Of a stretch of DNA of 24,375 nt, positions 1 through 8,279 are shown one piece after another. Position numbers and translations under genes: made by a program. The notes beneath the pieces are model-generated. The model was not told the DNA's origin. It was given only the letters and a program-made list of their open reading frames with translations, and did not search any database. Positions within the stretch are counted from its first letter, which is position 1; each line of letters begins with the position of its first letter. The stretch lies in contig JBPOHE010000166.1 of assembly GCA_052035915.1 (NCBI GenBank), positions 1 through 24,375 on the forward strand, given 5' to 3'. The stretch comes from JBPOHE01 sp052035915. Lineage in GTDB: Bacteria; Pseudomonadota; Gammaproteobacteria; Chromatiales; Chromatiaceae.

Positions 1-17
1 TCCCAATCGCGCCCCTC

Positions 18-41
18 GGGTGCCCCCCATGCGGGGCACCC
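18..41. repeat. GC-rich hairpin at left edge
   Basis: Perfect 9-bp arms (GGGTGCCCC at 18-26 and GGGGCACCC at 33-41) surround a 6-base loop. There is no T-run on either side, so it is not a clear terminator. The rest of 1-211 shows no gene. A good ribosome-binding site lies just before position 212. Confidence 0.4.
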
Positions 42-211
42 CAGGGGAACCAAAAAACTCAGTTTCTTACACCACATCCTGGGACACAACCCACAAATAC
101 TTGTGGTCGCCATGGCAGCCCGATGGAGAGCTTACTCATAACAGCCGAGCGGGGATCACGAAGGCCGAGAGGGCAGGCCATTGGAGCCTATAACCATCAA
201 GGGACAGACTC

Positions 212-2533
212 ATGAGTTCGGATGCTTATCCTGGACAGGCGCTTGTCGAAGCGGCGGGTTCCCTTTGGGCCGATGTTCGATACGGCATGTCACTTTTCTG
301 GGGGGCATTTCAGTCCATCTGTGCCGTTCGACCCCCGCCGACCGGTCCGTCCGTCGAGGAGGAACGCCGTCGTCTGATCGAACAACAGGCTTATGAACTA
401 TCCCAGGAACGAGGTAGTGATCGCCAAGGGCCGGAGAAGCATTGGTTGCTGGCGGAGAAGCGGGTGGATGAACGACTCAAGGTGCGGGACCAGCGGCTGA
501 AGGATCTCGGCGATGCCGCCAACACCAGCGCCACCCACGTCAACGCCAGTTTCCTCACCTTCATGTTCGTTTGGACCTTTGTCGCCCTGGCGATCGGCGC
601 CACCACCCACGAGCAGTTGTTGAGCGTCAGCCCGGTGGACATGCCATTGGTCGGCATCAAACTCCCCATCGTCGATTTCTTCGCGGTGGCGCCCTATTTC
701 GTATTGCTGTTGCATCTCAATCTCTTGCTGCAGCTCTATCTGCTCTCCCGCCGGCTGCACGCGCTGGACGCCGCCCTCGAGCAGGTGGCCGATCCCACCA
801 TCCGCCACCTCCACCGGCTCAAGCTCTTCCCGCTGCCCTTCAGTCACTTCCTGATAGGCCGCGAAACACGCCCCTGCATGGCGAAACTGATCGGGCTCTT
901 TGTCTTCGTGACTCTGGTTGTGATGCCCTTGCTTTTGCTCGCTGGAGCCGAGGTCAGATTCCTTCCCTTTCACAGCGAAACAGTGTCCTGGATCCAGCGA
1001 GTAGCCGTGATCGTCGATGCCGGGCTCCTGCTGTTGTTCTGGCCGCTGTTTCGGCGCCGGGACGCCGGTCTGTGCCCCTCGCCGAAAAGGGATCAAGCCC
1101 TTGGCGGAACCCTTACCCCGGCTTTGGTGGCGATCTGGCGGCCTTTCCGTCATGACATGGACCAGGCTGTCTTCATGCTGCTGGTCCTGTCCTTTCCCCT
1201 TTTCTCCTGCTTTGTGGCCGTGTCGCCGGGAGAAACCGTCGAAAAATGGCTCGGGGATTCGCTACCAGCTGGTCTTACTCTCAACCCATACTCCATCAAC
1301 CGCCAGTGCGAGACCATACCAGCCGCAGACACCGCAAAGGACCGACTTTTCAGTTGGTACCCGGAATCAGTGCCTCACTATCTCTACGCCACCTGCTGGC
1401 TGTTCGATCGCCAAGGCGCCTGGGGGCAACGCAAGCTCTCTTTGCCTGAGGCGGTGCTGCTGGCGGAGAAGCCCGACGCCGCCACCTTGGCCAGACTCAG
1501 AGCGATGGACTCAACACCAGGGGCAGAGGTCTTGGAAAAGGTCGCCGGTTTCTCCCTCGTCAAACGCGATCTCCGCTTTGCTGACCTGTCGCGGGCAGTG
1601 TTGTCCAACGCCGACCTGCGGGGTGCGGACCTGCGAGGAACCGATCTCGGGGGCGCAAACCTCACCTTTGCGCGGCTTCGGGAGGCGGACCTGCGAGGGG
1701 CAGATCTTCGGGGCGCGAACCTCACCTCTGCGCGGCTCCGGGGCACGGACCTGCGAGCGGCGAAATTACAGGGCGCAAATCTCTCCGATACGTTACTTGA
1801 GGGCGCAAACCTTTGCGGTGTGCAGCTCTGGGGAGCAAACCTCTCTGGTGCTCGGCTCCAGTGCGCGAACCTCTTCCATGCGGGGCTCCAGGGCGCAAAC
1901 CTTTTCGGTGCGCAGCTCCAGCACGCAGACCTCTCCAATGCGGGGCTCCAGGGCGCGAATCTCCGGAAGGCGATGGCCAATGGGGCAGAGTTCGACGGTG
2001 CGGATTGGCGTCTCACCGACGGCCTGGATCGAACCCTACTAACCCAAGCCAACCTGGACGAGGTGGCGTGGGGACTCCGGGAGAGTGAGTGCGAGGGTAT
2101 CCTCAAGCGTATCTTCAACCGGCTTCCTGTCCGACAGGGGCAACGCGATGCCCTGGAATCGGCCAAAGACACCAGCGAGGTCTCCCCCAACCCGATCCAG
2201 CACTTCTTTTGGAAACTGGACCCTGGGAACAACGAATACGACAGGGTTGAATATCTCGGTCAACTAGGCTGTGCCGATTCCTATATACGTCTTGGCCTTC
2301 TGTACCAGCTTTTTTACGCTACAAAGTCCTCAGTTGAGGATCAAAATCTGGTGCTTCAGCTTGGTGAAAAATTGCTCACCGAGGGCTGTCCAGGAGGTGG
2401 AGAGACCCTCCCGAAACGCCTGCAGGACGAGGAAAGCAGTTTTGAGCGCCATCTCAGAAAGTGGATTGATGAGAAGAACTTTCCCCCAGCATGCCCGTCC
2501 GCTGATGCCGGCACCAAACCCACGCTGCCCTAA
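212..2533 (+). CDS. Membrane-anchored pentapeptide-repeat protein
   Basis: A 773-residue protein with three parts. Residues 1-110 are charged and probably cytoplasmic. About five hydrophobic segments follow (near residues 114-131, 152-183, 225-247, 264-284 and 320-338). Residues about 455-616 form a long run of A(D/N)LXX pentapeptides, for example ADLRG and ANLSG units, and a non-repetitive tail of about 155 residues ends the protein. Pentapeptide repeats fold as a right-handed quadrilateral beta-helix, so the likely form is a beta-helix rod tethered to the inner membrane. The start at 212 follows AAGGGACAGACTC, a good Shine-Dalgarno at normal spacing. The antisense strand of the repeat region is also open, which is a composition effect. 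The function cannot be told from sequence. No operon partner is evident, since the next gene is convergent and separated by a REP pair. Confidence 0.88.
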   Translation: MSSDAYPGQALVEAAGSLWADVRYGMSLFWGAFQSICAVRPPPTGPSVEEERRRLIEQQAYELSQERGSDRQGPEKHWLLAEKRVDERLKVRDQRLKDLGDAANTSATHVNASFLTFMFVWTFVALAIGATTHEQLLSVSPVDMPLVGIKLPIVDFFAVAPYFVLLLHLNLLLQLYLLSRRLHALDAALEQVADPTIRHLHRLKLFPLPFSHFLIGRETRPCMAKLIGLFVFVTLVVMPLLLLAGAEVRFLPFHSETVSWIQRVAVIVDAGLLLLFWPLFRRRDAGLCPSPKRDQALGGTLTPALVAIWRPFRHDMDQAVFMLLVLSFPLFSCFVAVSPGETVEKWLGDSLPAGLTLNPYSINRQCETIPAADTAKDRLFSWYPESVPHYLYATCWLFDRQGAWGQRKLSLPEAVLLAEKPDAATLARLRAMDSTPGAEVLEKVAGFSLVKRDLRFADLSRAVLSNADLRGADLRGTDLGGANLTFARLREADLRGADLRGANLTSARLRGTDLRAAKLQGANLSDTLLEGANLCGVQLWGANLSGARLQCANLFHAGLQGANLFGAQLQHADLSNAGLQGANLRKAMANGAEFDGADWRLTDGLDRTLLTQANLDEVAWGLRESECEGILKRIFNRLPVRQGQRDALESAKDTSEVSPNPIQHFFWKLDPGNNEYDRVEYLGQLGCADSYIRLGLLYQLFYATKSSVEDQNLVLQLGEKLLTEGCPGGGETLPKRLQDEESSFERHLRKWIDEKNFPPACPSADAGTKPTLP

Positions 2534-2534
2534 T

Positions 2535-2616
2535 CGTAGGTCGGCATCCCCATGCCGACGCCTGCATTGGCCCGACCCAAGGGCATCGAATGGCGGCAAG
2601 GGGTTGCCGCCCTACG
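2535..2616. repeat. GTAG-headed REP pair (BIME-like)
   Basis: Two hairpins lie in inverted orientation between convergent genes. The first is GTCGGCAT-cccc-ATGCCGAC (2540-2559), headed by CGTAG. The second is GGCGGCAA, a 4-base loop, then TTGCCGCC (2592-2611), tailed by CTACG. The outer CGTAGG (2535-2540) and CCTACG (2611-2616) complete an inverted pair. GTAG heads next to a palindrome are typical of REP elements moved by RAYT-type Y1 transposases. Confidence 0.7.
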
Positions 2617-2648
2617 AATTGCCTATCTGGGCGGTGCTTTCCCCCTCC

Positions 2649-4154
2649 CTATCCCCAGCGCGAGGGAATCAGGCGCAGCACCGCATCCAGGCCTTTGCTA
2701 CTTTTGACCGGGATACGAAATGCCCCATCCTCGAAGGTCGCGCGCTGCCCGCGGGCACTGGCCCATTTGTCGTCCGACCAGACATAAGTGATCACCCAGT
2801 CCGCGGCGGTTTTGCCCGGCGTCGCCCTGAGCACCAGATTGTTGCGAAACAGATACTCGCCGGGGATCTGGCTAGAGCCCAAGAAGCGTTTATCGACCTC
2901 GTAGCCGGTGGTGGAAATGGCCAGATCCAAGGAAAACACCAAGGTGTTGCCGCTCTCGATCCGCTTGGTGTCGAGAAACACCGAGAATAGGTAGGGACTG
3001 CGGGGCTCATTGCGCCCGGCGGAGTCGGGCTTAAGCATTTCGTCGAAGGTGCGCAGGATGGCGCTGTTATTGGCGCGGGTACGGCGGGTCAGGTCATAGG
3101 TAAAGGCGCCCCGTGGAGCAACGGCCGCTTCGAAATAGTAGGAGGCGCGCACCTTGCGGCCCTCGTCGAGGGCCTGCTGCACCTCGGGCGGGAGCGGCAA
3201 CCGGTTTACATCGAGAACCCCTTCCACCCGCACATCGCCGAACAAGAACCGGGTCAGGTTCTGATAGCCCTCCTCGGAATTGACGATGCCGAAGTGGCCG
3301 CTGTGGCTGCGATGCACGAAGGCCCGGGGGGCGCCCTGGACCGTGGCGTTCTCGATGCGGACCAGCCCATCGCCCATCTCCCCGGAAAGCCGGCTGGAGA
3401 GCCCGAAGGCTACCGCGTAGTCCCGGCTGTTGGTGCCGACTAGACAAAAGAACCGCTTGGGGTCGAATTGGCCGTTGAGGGTATCGACCTGATCCGGCGT
3501 GCCCGGGAGTTCGAGATAGTCGTCGCCGGCCATCAGCTTGCGGTTGAAGTTATTCATATCCATCGGCGAGAAAAAGGCCGGGATGTTCATGCCTCCCATC
3601 TCGATGCCGTTGTGGGGGGTGGCGTAGGTGAATACCTTATCCACCAGGGCCTTGGTTTCAGGGGTGCCGACTCTGTCGTTCTGCAGGAAGCAACGGCAGA
3701 CCAGCCCGCCCATGGAGTGGGCCACCAGAATGACGCGAAAGGCCGCGCGGGCGGCTGGGTCGTCGCCGCAGACTTGCTCCCGCAGACGCAGAATCAAGTC
3801 ATGGAGGCCCTCCGCAGCCTCCTTGATGCTCGGCACTTGGCCGCGACCCAGGTCGGGATCGGCCTGTTCGTAGTAGCGATGAATGACGATGCTCCGCGCC
3901 GGCAGCCGATCCGCCCGCTCCGTGCCGTCGCGGTAGATGTCGCAATAGCCGTAGTCTTTCATCAGCCGCACCAGCGGCGACTCGAAGATCAGCCGATGGA
4001 CTGTGCCGTCCCAGGCTTGACGGATCTTGGTCGACCCCAGCTCGAATCCCATGTAGGGGGTAGCAACCGTGTCGCTGATCTCCCGCTCGGTCATGGCATA
4101 ACCGCGAACATAGATGATGGGGTAGTAAGGAGGCTTAGGCTTGGTGATCGTCAT
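2649..4154 (-). CDS. Alpha/beta hydrolase, lipase/PGAP1-like
   Basis: A 501-residue protein. The nucleophile elbow VAHSMGG has Ser147 as the predicted nucleophile and is followed by a hydrophobic helix (LVCRCFL). Candidate acid and base residues are Asp262 (GDGLVR) and His284 or His287 (HRSHSGHFGI). The N-terminal strand PIIYVRGY resembles the oxyanion-loop strand of lipases. Residues about 300-501 are a second, beta-rich domain of unknown role, probably substrate or partner binding. There is no signal peptide or membrane segment, so it is probably cytosolic. The start ATG at 4154 has AAGGA seven bases upstream. It is divergent from ampG and convergent with the pentapeptide gene. The substrate (lipid, ester or peptide) cannot be told. 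Confidence 0.82.
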   Translation of the reverse strand: MTITKPKPPYYPIIYVRGYAMTEREISDTVATPYMGFELGSTKIRQAWDGTVHRLIFESPLVRLMKDYGYCDIYRDGTERADRLPARSIVIHRYYEQADPDLGRGQVPSIKEAAEGLHDLILRLREQVCGDDPAARAAFRVILVAHSMGGLVCRCFLQNDRVGTPETKALVDKVFTYATPHNGIEMGGMNIPAFFSPMDMNNFNRKLMAGDDYLELPGTPDQVDTLNGQFDPKRFFCLVGTNSRDYAVAFGLSSRLSGEMGDGLVRIENATVQGAPRAFVHRSHSGHFGIVNSEEGYQNLTRFLFGDVRVEGVLDVNRLPLPPEVQQALDEGRKVRASYYFEAAVAPRGAFTYDLTRRTRANNSAILRTFDEMLKPDSAGRNEPRSPYLFSVFLDTKRIESGNTLVFSLDLAISTTGYEVDKRFLGSSQIPGEYLFRNNLVLRATPGKTAADWVITYVWSDDKWASARGQRATFEDGAFRIPVKSSKGLDAVLRLIPSRWG

Positions 4155-4180
4155 TTCGTTATCCTTGAAAACCGGAGGTC

Positions 4181-4403
4181 ACTGGGGAAAAGCTTCACAT
4201 CTCAGCGCTACATTTTTCGTCAACAAGCGTCGTTCAAGAGCCGCGCTCATGTGTGCGTTCAGCTCCTCTCTTCCTCTCAGGGGCAGGGGGTCCGAACGAT
4301 TAGGTGTCGACTGGCCACAAACTCCGCAGTGTACCAATCTCAATGTCCATGATTCGCGAAGATATCAAGGCAAGCTTTCGGATACTGGGGAAAGCTTCAA
4401 CAT
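4181..4403 (+). repeat. Pair of ~20-bp direct repeats upstream of ampG
   Basis: ACTGGGGAAAAGCTTCACAT (4181-4200) recurs as ACTGGGGAAAGCTTCAACAT (4384-4403), differing by a small shift of A's. Both lie in the 374-bp divergent gap between the hydrolase gene and ampG (4155-4528). No gene is visible in this gap. The copies could be operator-like sites or a duplication scar. Confidence 0.4.
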
Positions 4404-4467
4404 TCCCGGGGCCGGCTATCCGAGGGTCATGTTTAGGCGCTGACGCCCCGGGGGGAACGGCAGCGGA

Positions 4468-4473
4468 TATAAT
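4468..4473 (+). promoter_or_regulatory. Candidate -10 box for ampG
   Basis: A perfect TATAAT stands 55 bases before the annotated ampG start. No good -35 hexamer sits at 16-18 bp, so the promoter would be weak or activator-dependent. The call rests on the -10 alone. Confidence 0.3.
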
Positions 4474-4528
4474 GCCGGGCCATCCTGTAAGAGACAGGTA
4501 GGGTATTCCGCATCGACAACGCAACAAC

Positions 4529-5815
4529 ATGAGGGGTCTGAGGGTGCGCGAGATCTGGAATCGGGAGCTGTGGCGGGTTCTGTTCAGCCGGCGGATGCTG
4601 ATCGCCCTGGCGATGGGCTTTGCCTGTGGCCTGCCCTTGCAGCTCACCGGGTCTCTGCTCCAGGCCTGGATGAAGTTGAGCGGGGTCGATCTGAGTATGA
4701 TCGGGCTCTTCGCCCTGGTCGGTCTGCCCTACACCCTCAAATTTCTCTGGGCGCCGTTGTTCGACCGCTACACGCCCAGCTTTCTGGGGCGGCGGCGGGG
4801 GTGGTTGTTGATCGCCCAACTGGCGCTCATCATCGCTATCCTTGCCCTGTCCCGGATCGATGTCGAATCCTCGACTTGGCGGCTGGCCGGGGCGGCCTTC
4901 CTGGTGACCCTGTTCGCGGCCAGTCAGGATATCGTGGTGGATGCCTATCGGCGGGAAAGCCTGGCGGACGAGGAACTGGGTCTGGGCGCCTCGCTCTATG
5001 TCTATGGCTATCGGGTCGGACTCCTGGTCGCCGGGGGAGGGGGCCTGATCCTGGCGACCTACATCGGCTTTCCCAACCTCTATCGGCTCATGGCCGTCCT
5101 GATGCTGCTGGGGGTGATCACCACCCTCTGGGCCCCCGAACCACCCGTCAGCGAGGGGCAACCCCAATCGCTCCGTGAGGCGGTGATCGAACCCTTCGTC
5201 GAGTATTTCCAACGCCATCAAGCCTGGCTCATGCTGGGTTTTGTCCTGCTGTACAAGATCGGTGACACCATGGCGGCGCAGATGACCACCCCTTTCTATC
5301 TGGATCTGGGGTTTTCCACCGAACAGATCGGGGTGGTGGTAAAACTCTTCGGTTTCTGGGCCACCGTCCTGGGCGGGCTGCTCGGTGGGGTGTTGGTCTT
5401 GCGTTGGGGTATCCTGCGTTCCCTGTGGGTCTTTGGTATCTTCCAAGGGGTATCGACCCTCGGCTTCGCTCTGCTGGCTCTGATGGGGAAGGATATCACC
5501 GCCCTGGCAACGGTAATCGCCTTCGAGAATCTCACCGGAGGCATGGGCACCGCGGCCTTCGTCGCCTACATGGGTAGCCTCACCAACAAGAGGTTCACGG
5601 CCACCCAGTATGCCTTGCTGTCGAGCTTCATGGGCATTCCACGGGTGGTGATCGCGGCGCCGACCGGCTACCTGGCCGGGATGCTGGGTTGGGCGGGCTT
5701 TTTCTTTAGCTGCGCCCTCATCGCTATCCCCGGGATGTTGCTTCTCCTCCGTTTGCAGGGGGAAGAGCGGCCAGTACCGATCTCCAGCGAGGCGGCCTAT
5801 GAACGAGTGGAGTGA
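4529..5815 (+). CDS. ampG: AmpG-type muropeptide MFS permease
   Basis: A 428-residue polytopic protein matching the AmpG branch of the major facilitator superfamily. Recognisable blocks are the N-terminal GFACGLPLQLTG, LKFLWAPLFDRY with the following RRRGW loop, AASQDIVVDAYRRE, and FVAYMGSLTNKRFTATQYALLSS late in the protein. About 12 transmembrane helices are expected. AmpG imports GlcNAc-anhydroMurNAc-peptides released during wall turnover for cytoplasmic recycling. It is shorter than E. coli AmpG (about 491 residues), lacking an extra C-terminal helix region. The ATG at 4529 has no Shine-Dalgarno. A GTG at 4544 (codon 6) is preceded by GAGGGG at good spacing and may be the real start. The last 17 bases overlap the next gene, so the two are probably co-translated. 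Confidence 0.88.
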   Translation: MRGLRVREIWNRELWRVLFSRRMLIALAMGFACGLPLQLTGSLLQAWMKLSGVDLSMIGLFALVGLPYTLKFLWAPLFDRYTPSFLGRRRGWLLIAQLALIIAILALSRIDVESSTWRLAGAAFLVTLFAASQDIVVDAYRRESLADEELGLGASLYVYGYRVGLLVAGGGGLILATYIGFPNLYRLMAVLMLLGVITTLWAPEPPVSEGQPQSLREAVIEPFVEYFQRHQAWLMLGFVLLYKIGDTMAAQMTTPFYLDLGFSTEQIGVVVKLFGFWATVLGGLLGGVLVLRWGILRSLWVFGIFQGVSTLGFALLALMGKDITALATVIAFENLTGGMGTAAFVAYMGSLTNKRFTATQYALLSSFMGIPRVVIAAPTGYLAGMLGWAGFFFSCALIAIPGMLLLLRLQGEERPVPISSEAAYERVE

Positions 5816-6479
5816 TCTGCTGGCCGCGGCGGTCGTCGGCCTGCTGGGCGGGGTGCATTGCGTCGGTATGTGTGGAGGTATCCTGGGCGCACTCACCTTC
5901 GGCCTGCCGACCCAGGTCCGCGCCTCGGTTTCCACGGCACTCTCCTATCAACTGGCCTACAACCTGGGACGCATTTCCAGCTATACCCTGGCGGGGGCTT
6001 TGGCCGGTGGGGTAGGGACCCTGGTCGCCCAGGTGTTACCCCTCTATCTGGCCCAGCGGTTATTGTTGGTGGTGGCCTGTCTGTTCATGATCCTGCTCGG
6101 GCTCTATCTGGCCGGATGGTGGGTGGGGCTGAATCGGATCGAGAGTCTGGGAAGTCGGCTCTGGAGTCATCTGGAACCCCTGGCGCGTCGCCTGCTGCCG
6201 GTGCGTAATCCCAGACAGGCCTGGGCGCTGGGGTTGGTGTGGGGCTGGCTTCCCTGTGGTCTGGTGTACAGCGTCCTGATCTGGACCCTCTCATCCGGGA
6301 GCGCTTGGCATGGGGCCGCCCTGATGCTGAGTTTCGGCATCGGCACCCTGCCGAATCTACTGGCCCTGGGGGTCGCCGCCGGGAGCCTGGGGCGCTGGTT
6401 GCATCGACCCCAGGTGCGACGGCTGGCGGGGGCGGGGGTGATCATCCTCGGCCTGATCACCCTGTGGCGAGCTTGGTGA
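5799..6479 (+). CDS. SafE/TauE-family membrane protein (DsbD-like TM domain)
   Basis: A 226-residue protein with about six membrane helices. The N-terminus carries the signature GGVHCVGMCGG (residues about 16-26), and WGWLPCGLVYS occurs in the second half. This pattern belongs to the sulfite exporter TauE/SafE group that includes UreH/DsbD-like proteins of cytochrome oxidase and copper biogenesis. The paired Cys residues could carry thiol/disulfide exchange or bind metal. Its start lies within the last codons of ampG (17-bp overlap) and is preceded by GAGG. The link to AmpG is positional only. The annotated 'sulfite export' role is not proven for this branch. Confidence 0.82.
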   Translation: MNEWSDLLAAAVVGLLGGVHCVGMCGGILGALTFGLPTQVRASVSTALSYQLAYNLGRISSYTLAGALAGGVGTLVAQVLPLYLAQRLLLVVACLFMILLGLYLAGWWVGLNRIESLGSRLWSHLEPLARRLLPVRNPRQAWALGLVWGWLPCGLVYSVLIWTLSSGSAWHGAALMLSFGIGTLPNLLALGVAAGSLGRWLHRPQVRRLAGAGVIILGLITLWRAW

Positions 6480-6637
6480 GAGGTGCTCTTATATAGGATC
6501 GAGGTCGCGAGCCCGAGCCTTCGGGACTTGACAGCTGATGAGCGGCGTGATGACGGCTCGCGCCCCGGGGGCCTGTTTGGTTCTCAGCGCCTCATCCCCA
6601 CCTTCCTGGTACCATCGGAGCCATCGATACACCGCAC

Positions 6638-6643
6638 TATAAT
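6638..6643 (+). promoter_or_regulatory. Candidate -10 box for tatD
   Basis: TATAAT lies 49 bases before the tatD start, in the 212-bp gap after the SafE-like gene. No convincing -35 was found at 16-18 bp. The same gap holds an 8-bp inverted repeat (CGCGAGCC at 6506, GGCTCGCG at 6555) but no gene. Confidence 0.35.
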
Positions 6644-6691
6644 ATACTTGGCAACAACATAATCGTCGCAGTTAGAGGTTTTGATTCTGGT

Positions 6692-7462
6692 ATGTTTGTC
6701 GACTCTCATTGTCATCTTGATCGACTGAAAATATCTAAACAGGGCTACACCTTAGAGCAGTTCTTAGCCTTGACCAAGCAAGCTGGTGTAGAGAGATTGC
6801 TTTGTGTCGCTATTAATCTCGAAAGCTATCCAAGAATGCTCTCTTTGGCGGAACCTTTTCCAGAAATATCCATTTCCGTAGGTGTTCACCCAAATGAACC
6901 TAATAATAAGGTACTGACCGAACAAAAAATCGTGGATTTGGCCGGCCACCCGAAAAACGTCGCCATTGGCGAGACCGGTCTGGATTACTATCGTAGTAAA
7001 GGTGGGGATGAATGGCAGCAAGATCGTTTTCGCCTCCACATTCGTGCCGCCAAAGCTTGTGCCAAACCTCTCATTATCCATTGCCGCGAAGCGATAAGTG
7101 ACGTACTAGTCATTTTGAAAGAGGAGGGGGCCAGAGACGTTGGTGGCGTTTTTCATTGTTTTACTGAAGATTGGGAATCAGCCAAACGGGTTTTTGATAT
7201 GGGTTTTCTGGTGTCCTTTTCAGGAATTGTCACCTATGCGAATACTCAGGATCTACAGGAAGTTGCTCGCAAGACGCCCCTTGAGTCGATGCTGATTGAA
7301 ACGGACTCGCCTTACCTTGCGCCACATCCTTATCGGGGTAGGGAAAATCAGCCGGCTTATGTTAAGTACGTTGCGGAGACTATCGCCGAATTACGCGGGT
7401 GCTCAGTAAAAGAGATCGCGGAAGCAACTACGGCAAATTACTTTCGCCTGTTCCATTCTTGA
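6692..7462 (+). CDS. tatD: TatD-family metal-dependent hydrolase (DNase)
   Basis: A 256-residue TIM-barrel amidohydrolase of the usual TatD length. Metal ligands are all visible: the SHCHLD motif at residues 5-10, Glu in AIGETGLDYY, His in LIIHCREA, His in GVFHCFTE, and Asp in LIETDSPYLAPHPYRG near the end. Family members are 3'-5' DNases or RNases acting in DNA repair and RNA processing. The start ATG follows a weak AGAGG at long spacing. The gene is clearly poorer in G+C (roughly 45-48% in sampled lines) than ampG before it (about 65%). That may reflect its terminus-proximal position or transfer. It stands alone with its own candidate promoter. Confidence 0.93.
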   Translation: MFVDSHCHLDRLKISKQGYTLEQFLALTKQAGVERLLCVAINLESYPRMLSLAEPFPEISISVGVHPNEPNNKVLTEQKIVDLAGHPKNVAIGETGLDYYRSKGGDEWQQDRFRLHIRAAKACAKPLIIHCREAISDVLVILKEEGARDVGGVFHCFTEDWESAKRVFDMGFLVSFSGIVTYANTQDLQEVARKTPLESMLIETDSPYLAPHPYRGRENQPAYVKYVAETIAELRGCSVKEIAEATTANYFRLFHS

Positions 7463-7816
7463 AAGGATGATGGTCCAAACCTAGCTATCGGACTGGCCAA
7501 TGGTTGTCGCCTCAAGATCGTCGGCTGGGAAGTGCTTGAAGCCGATCACGCCCGCCGACCAGGCCGCGCACCTCGTGCGTCGTACCGCGTTGGCCGAGGG
7601 GATCGCTGCCATGGCCAGCAAGCCTGTCCGGCGCAACCTCCTAACGGCGAGGATCAAAGCATTCTCGCGGCTCGTCATGAGCTCTATCTACCGGGCTCGC
7701 GAACGCAATCCGGCGCGACTCCGTCATCAAGACACACTCGTCCGCTGACAACTTACAGGTGTTGGCTGCGCCGCGCGCCGGTGGAGAGGGGATATGTCTT
7801 TTGTCCAAGCGCCATA
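7463..7816. other. Gene-poor segment left of dif
   Basis: About 350 bases without a convincing gene. An 82-codon open frame (7500-7748, plus) has no Shine-Dalgarno and no family resemblance that I recognise. It may be the remnant of a displaced gene. No tRNA or strong hairpin was seen. Confidence 0.4.
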
Positions 7817-7844
7817 ATTTAACATAATATACATTATGCGAAAG
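7817..7844 (-). other. dif: Chromosome dimer resolution site dif (XerC/XerD)
   Basis: Read on the minus strand, the 28-bp site has an XerD-side arm TTATGTTAAAT and a central hexamer TGTATA, both identical to E. coli dif. The XerC-side arm ends in CGCATAA and differs from E. coli only at three of its first four bases. In total 25 of 28 positions match. The arms have the expected partial dyad symmetry. XerC and XerD recombine such sites under FtsK control to resolve chromosome dimers at division. Exactly one dif per chromosome is normal, so this marks the replication terminus. The site overlaps the edge of a phage-type gene remnant. Confidence 0.9.
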
Positions 7845-8013
7845 GCCAACACCGGCTCGACGGGCGCTCAAGCCTTGTCCCGACTGGTACGAAGCGGATC
7901 TCCTCACCGAGGGGTTCGCGGCCAATGTGTCCACCTTCAAAACACTCCAGCACCGTTGCCGATTCAACAACTTAGAAGCGGCTCGGCTCTGTGGGGTTGC
8001 TCCGCGGCACTAA
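7828..8013 (+). pseudogene. Remnant of a phage-type HTH regulator (DUF3653-like)
   Basis: An open frame with no start codon reads through PCPDWYEADLLTEGF, then TFKTLQHRCRF, then NNLEAARLCGVAPRH and stops. The order PDWY...EGF...TFK.LR.R.RF...EAARLCGV is what I recall from small phage-associated DUF3653-type helix-turn-helix proteins. Deleting one A at the stop would continue as HYRR, as in that family, so a frameshift is likely. The 5' part is missing: dif occupies its place. This is probably debris of an element that integrated near or at dif. The family match is from memory. Confidence 0.45.
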
Positions 8014-8054
8014 TCGCCGGGCTTGTCCACCCTCTTCGGGACTCTCTGACCCTC

Positions 8055-8080
8055 GACCCCGGAATCCGGATTCCGGGGTC
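8055..8080. repeat. 26-bp perfect palindrome
   Basis: A fully self-complementary run centred on ATCCGGAT with outer arms GACCCCGG and CCGGGGTC. It is followed by the motif GGGGTCCACTTTAGTG. A similar GGGGTCCATTTCA occurs at 8196-8216. The perfect symmetry and lack of loop suggest a protein-binding site or an insertion scar rather than an RNA terminator. Confidence 0.6.
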
Positions 8081-8279
8081 CACTTTAGTGCCCAAGGTAG
8101 ACGCGTAGGAGGGAGCGGTTGGAGTCGGTATCTCGGACGATGCCGTCGGCAATGTCGGCCATTGCCCACCCTTCCACTTTTACTTAGCGAACTGTCCAGT
8201 TTTTGGGGTCCATTTCACCAACTTGCTGCCGGGGGGGCTTGCTCAAAAAGACCCCGAACCCCATATAGAGCTAAACCAT
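8081..8279. other. Gene-free segment, possible transposon-end debris
   Basis: No coding frame is convincing. ACTGTCCAGTTTTTGGGG at 8191-8208 resembles terminal sequence of some IS3-type elements, but no transposase or partner repeat is visible. It may be a solo end left after deletion. Confidence 0.25.

Noticed and set aside
1384..2232. Arg/Ser-rich minus-strand frame
   Set aside because: It is the mirror of the pentapeptide repeats and has repeat-driven composition only.
4433..5935. 500-codon minus-strand frame
   Set aside because: It is antisense to ampG, low-complexity (Gln/Gly/Pro-rich), and lacks any domain.
7500..7748. 82-codon plus-strand ORF next to dif
   Set aside because: No Shine-Dalgarno, no recognisable motif, and it overlaps equally open frames.
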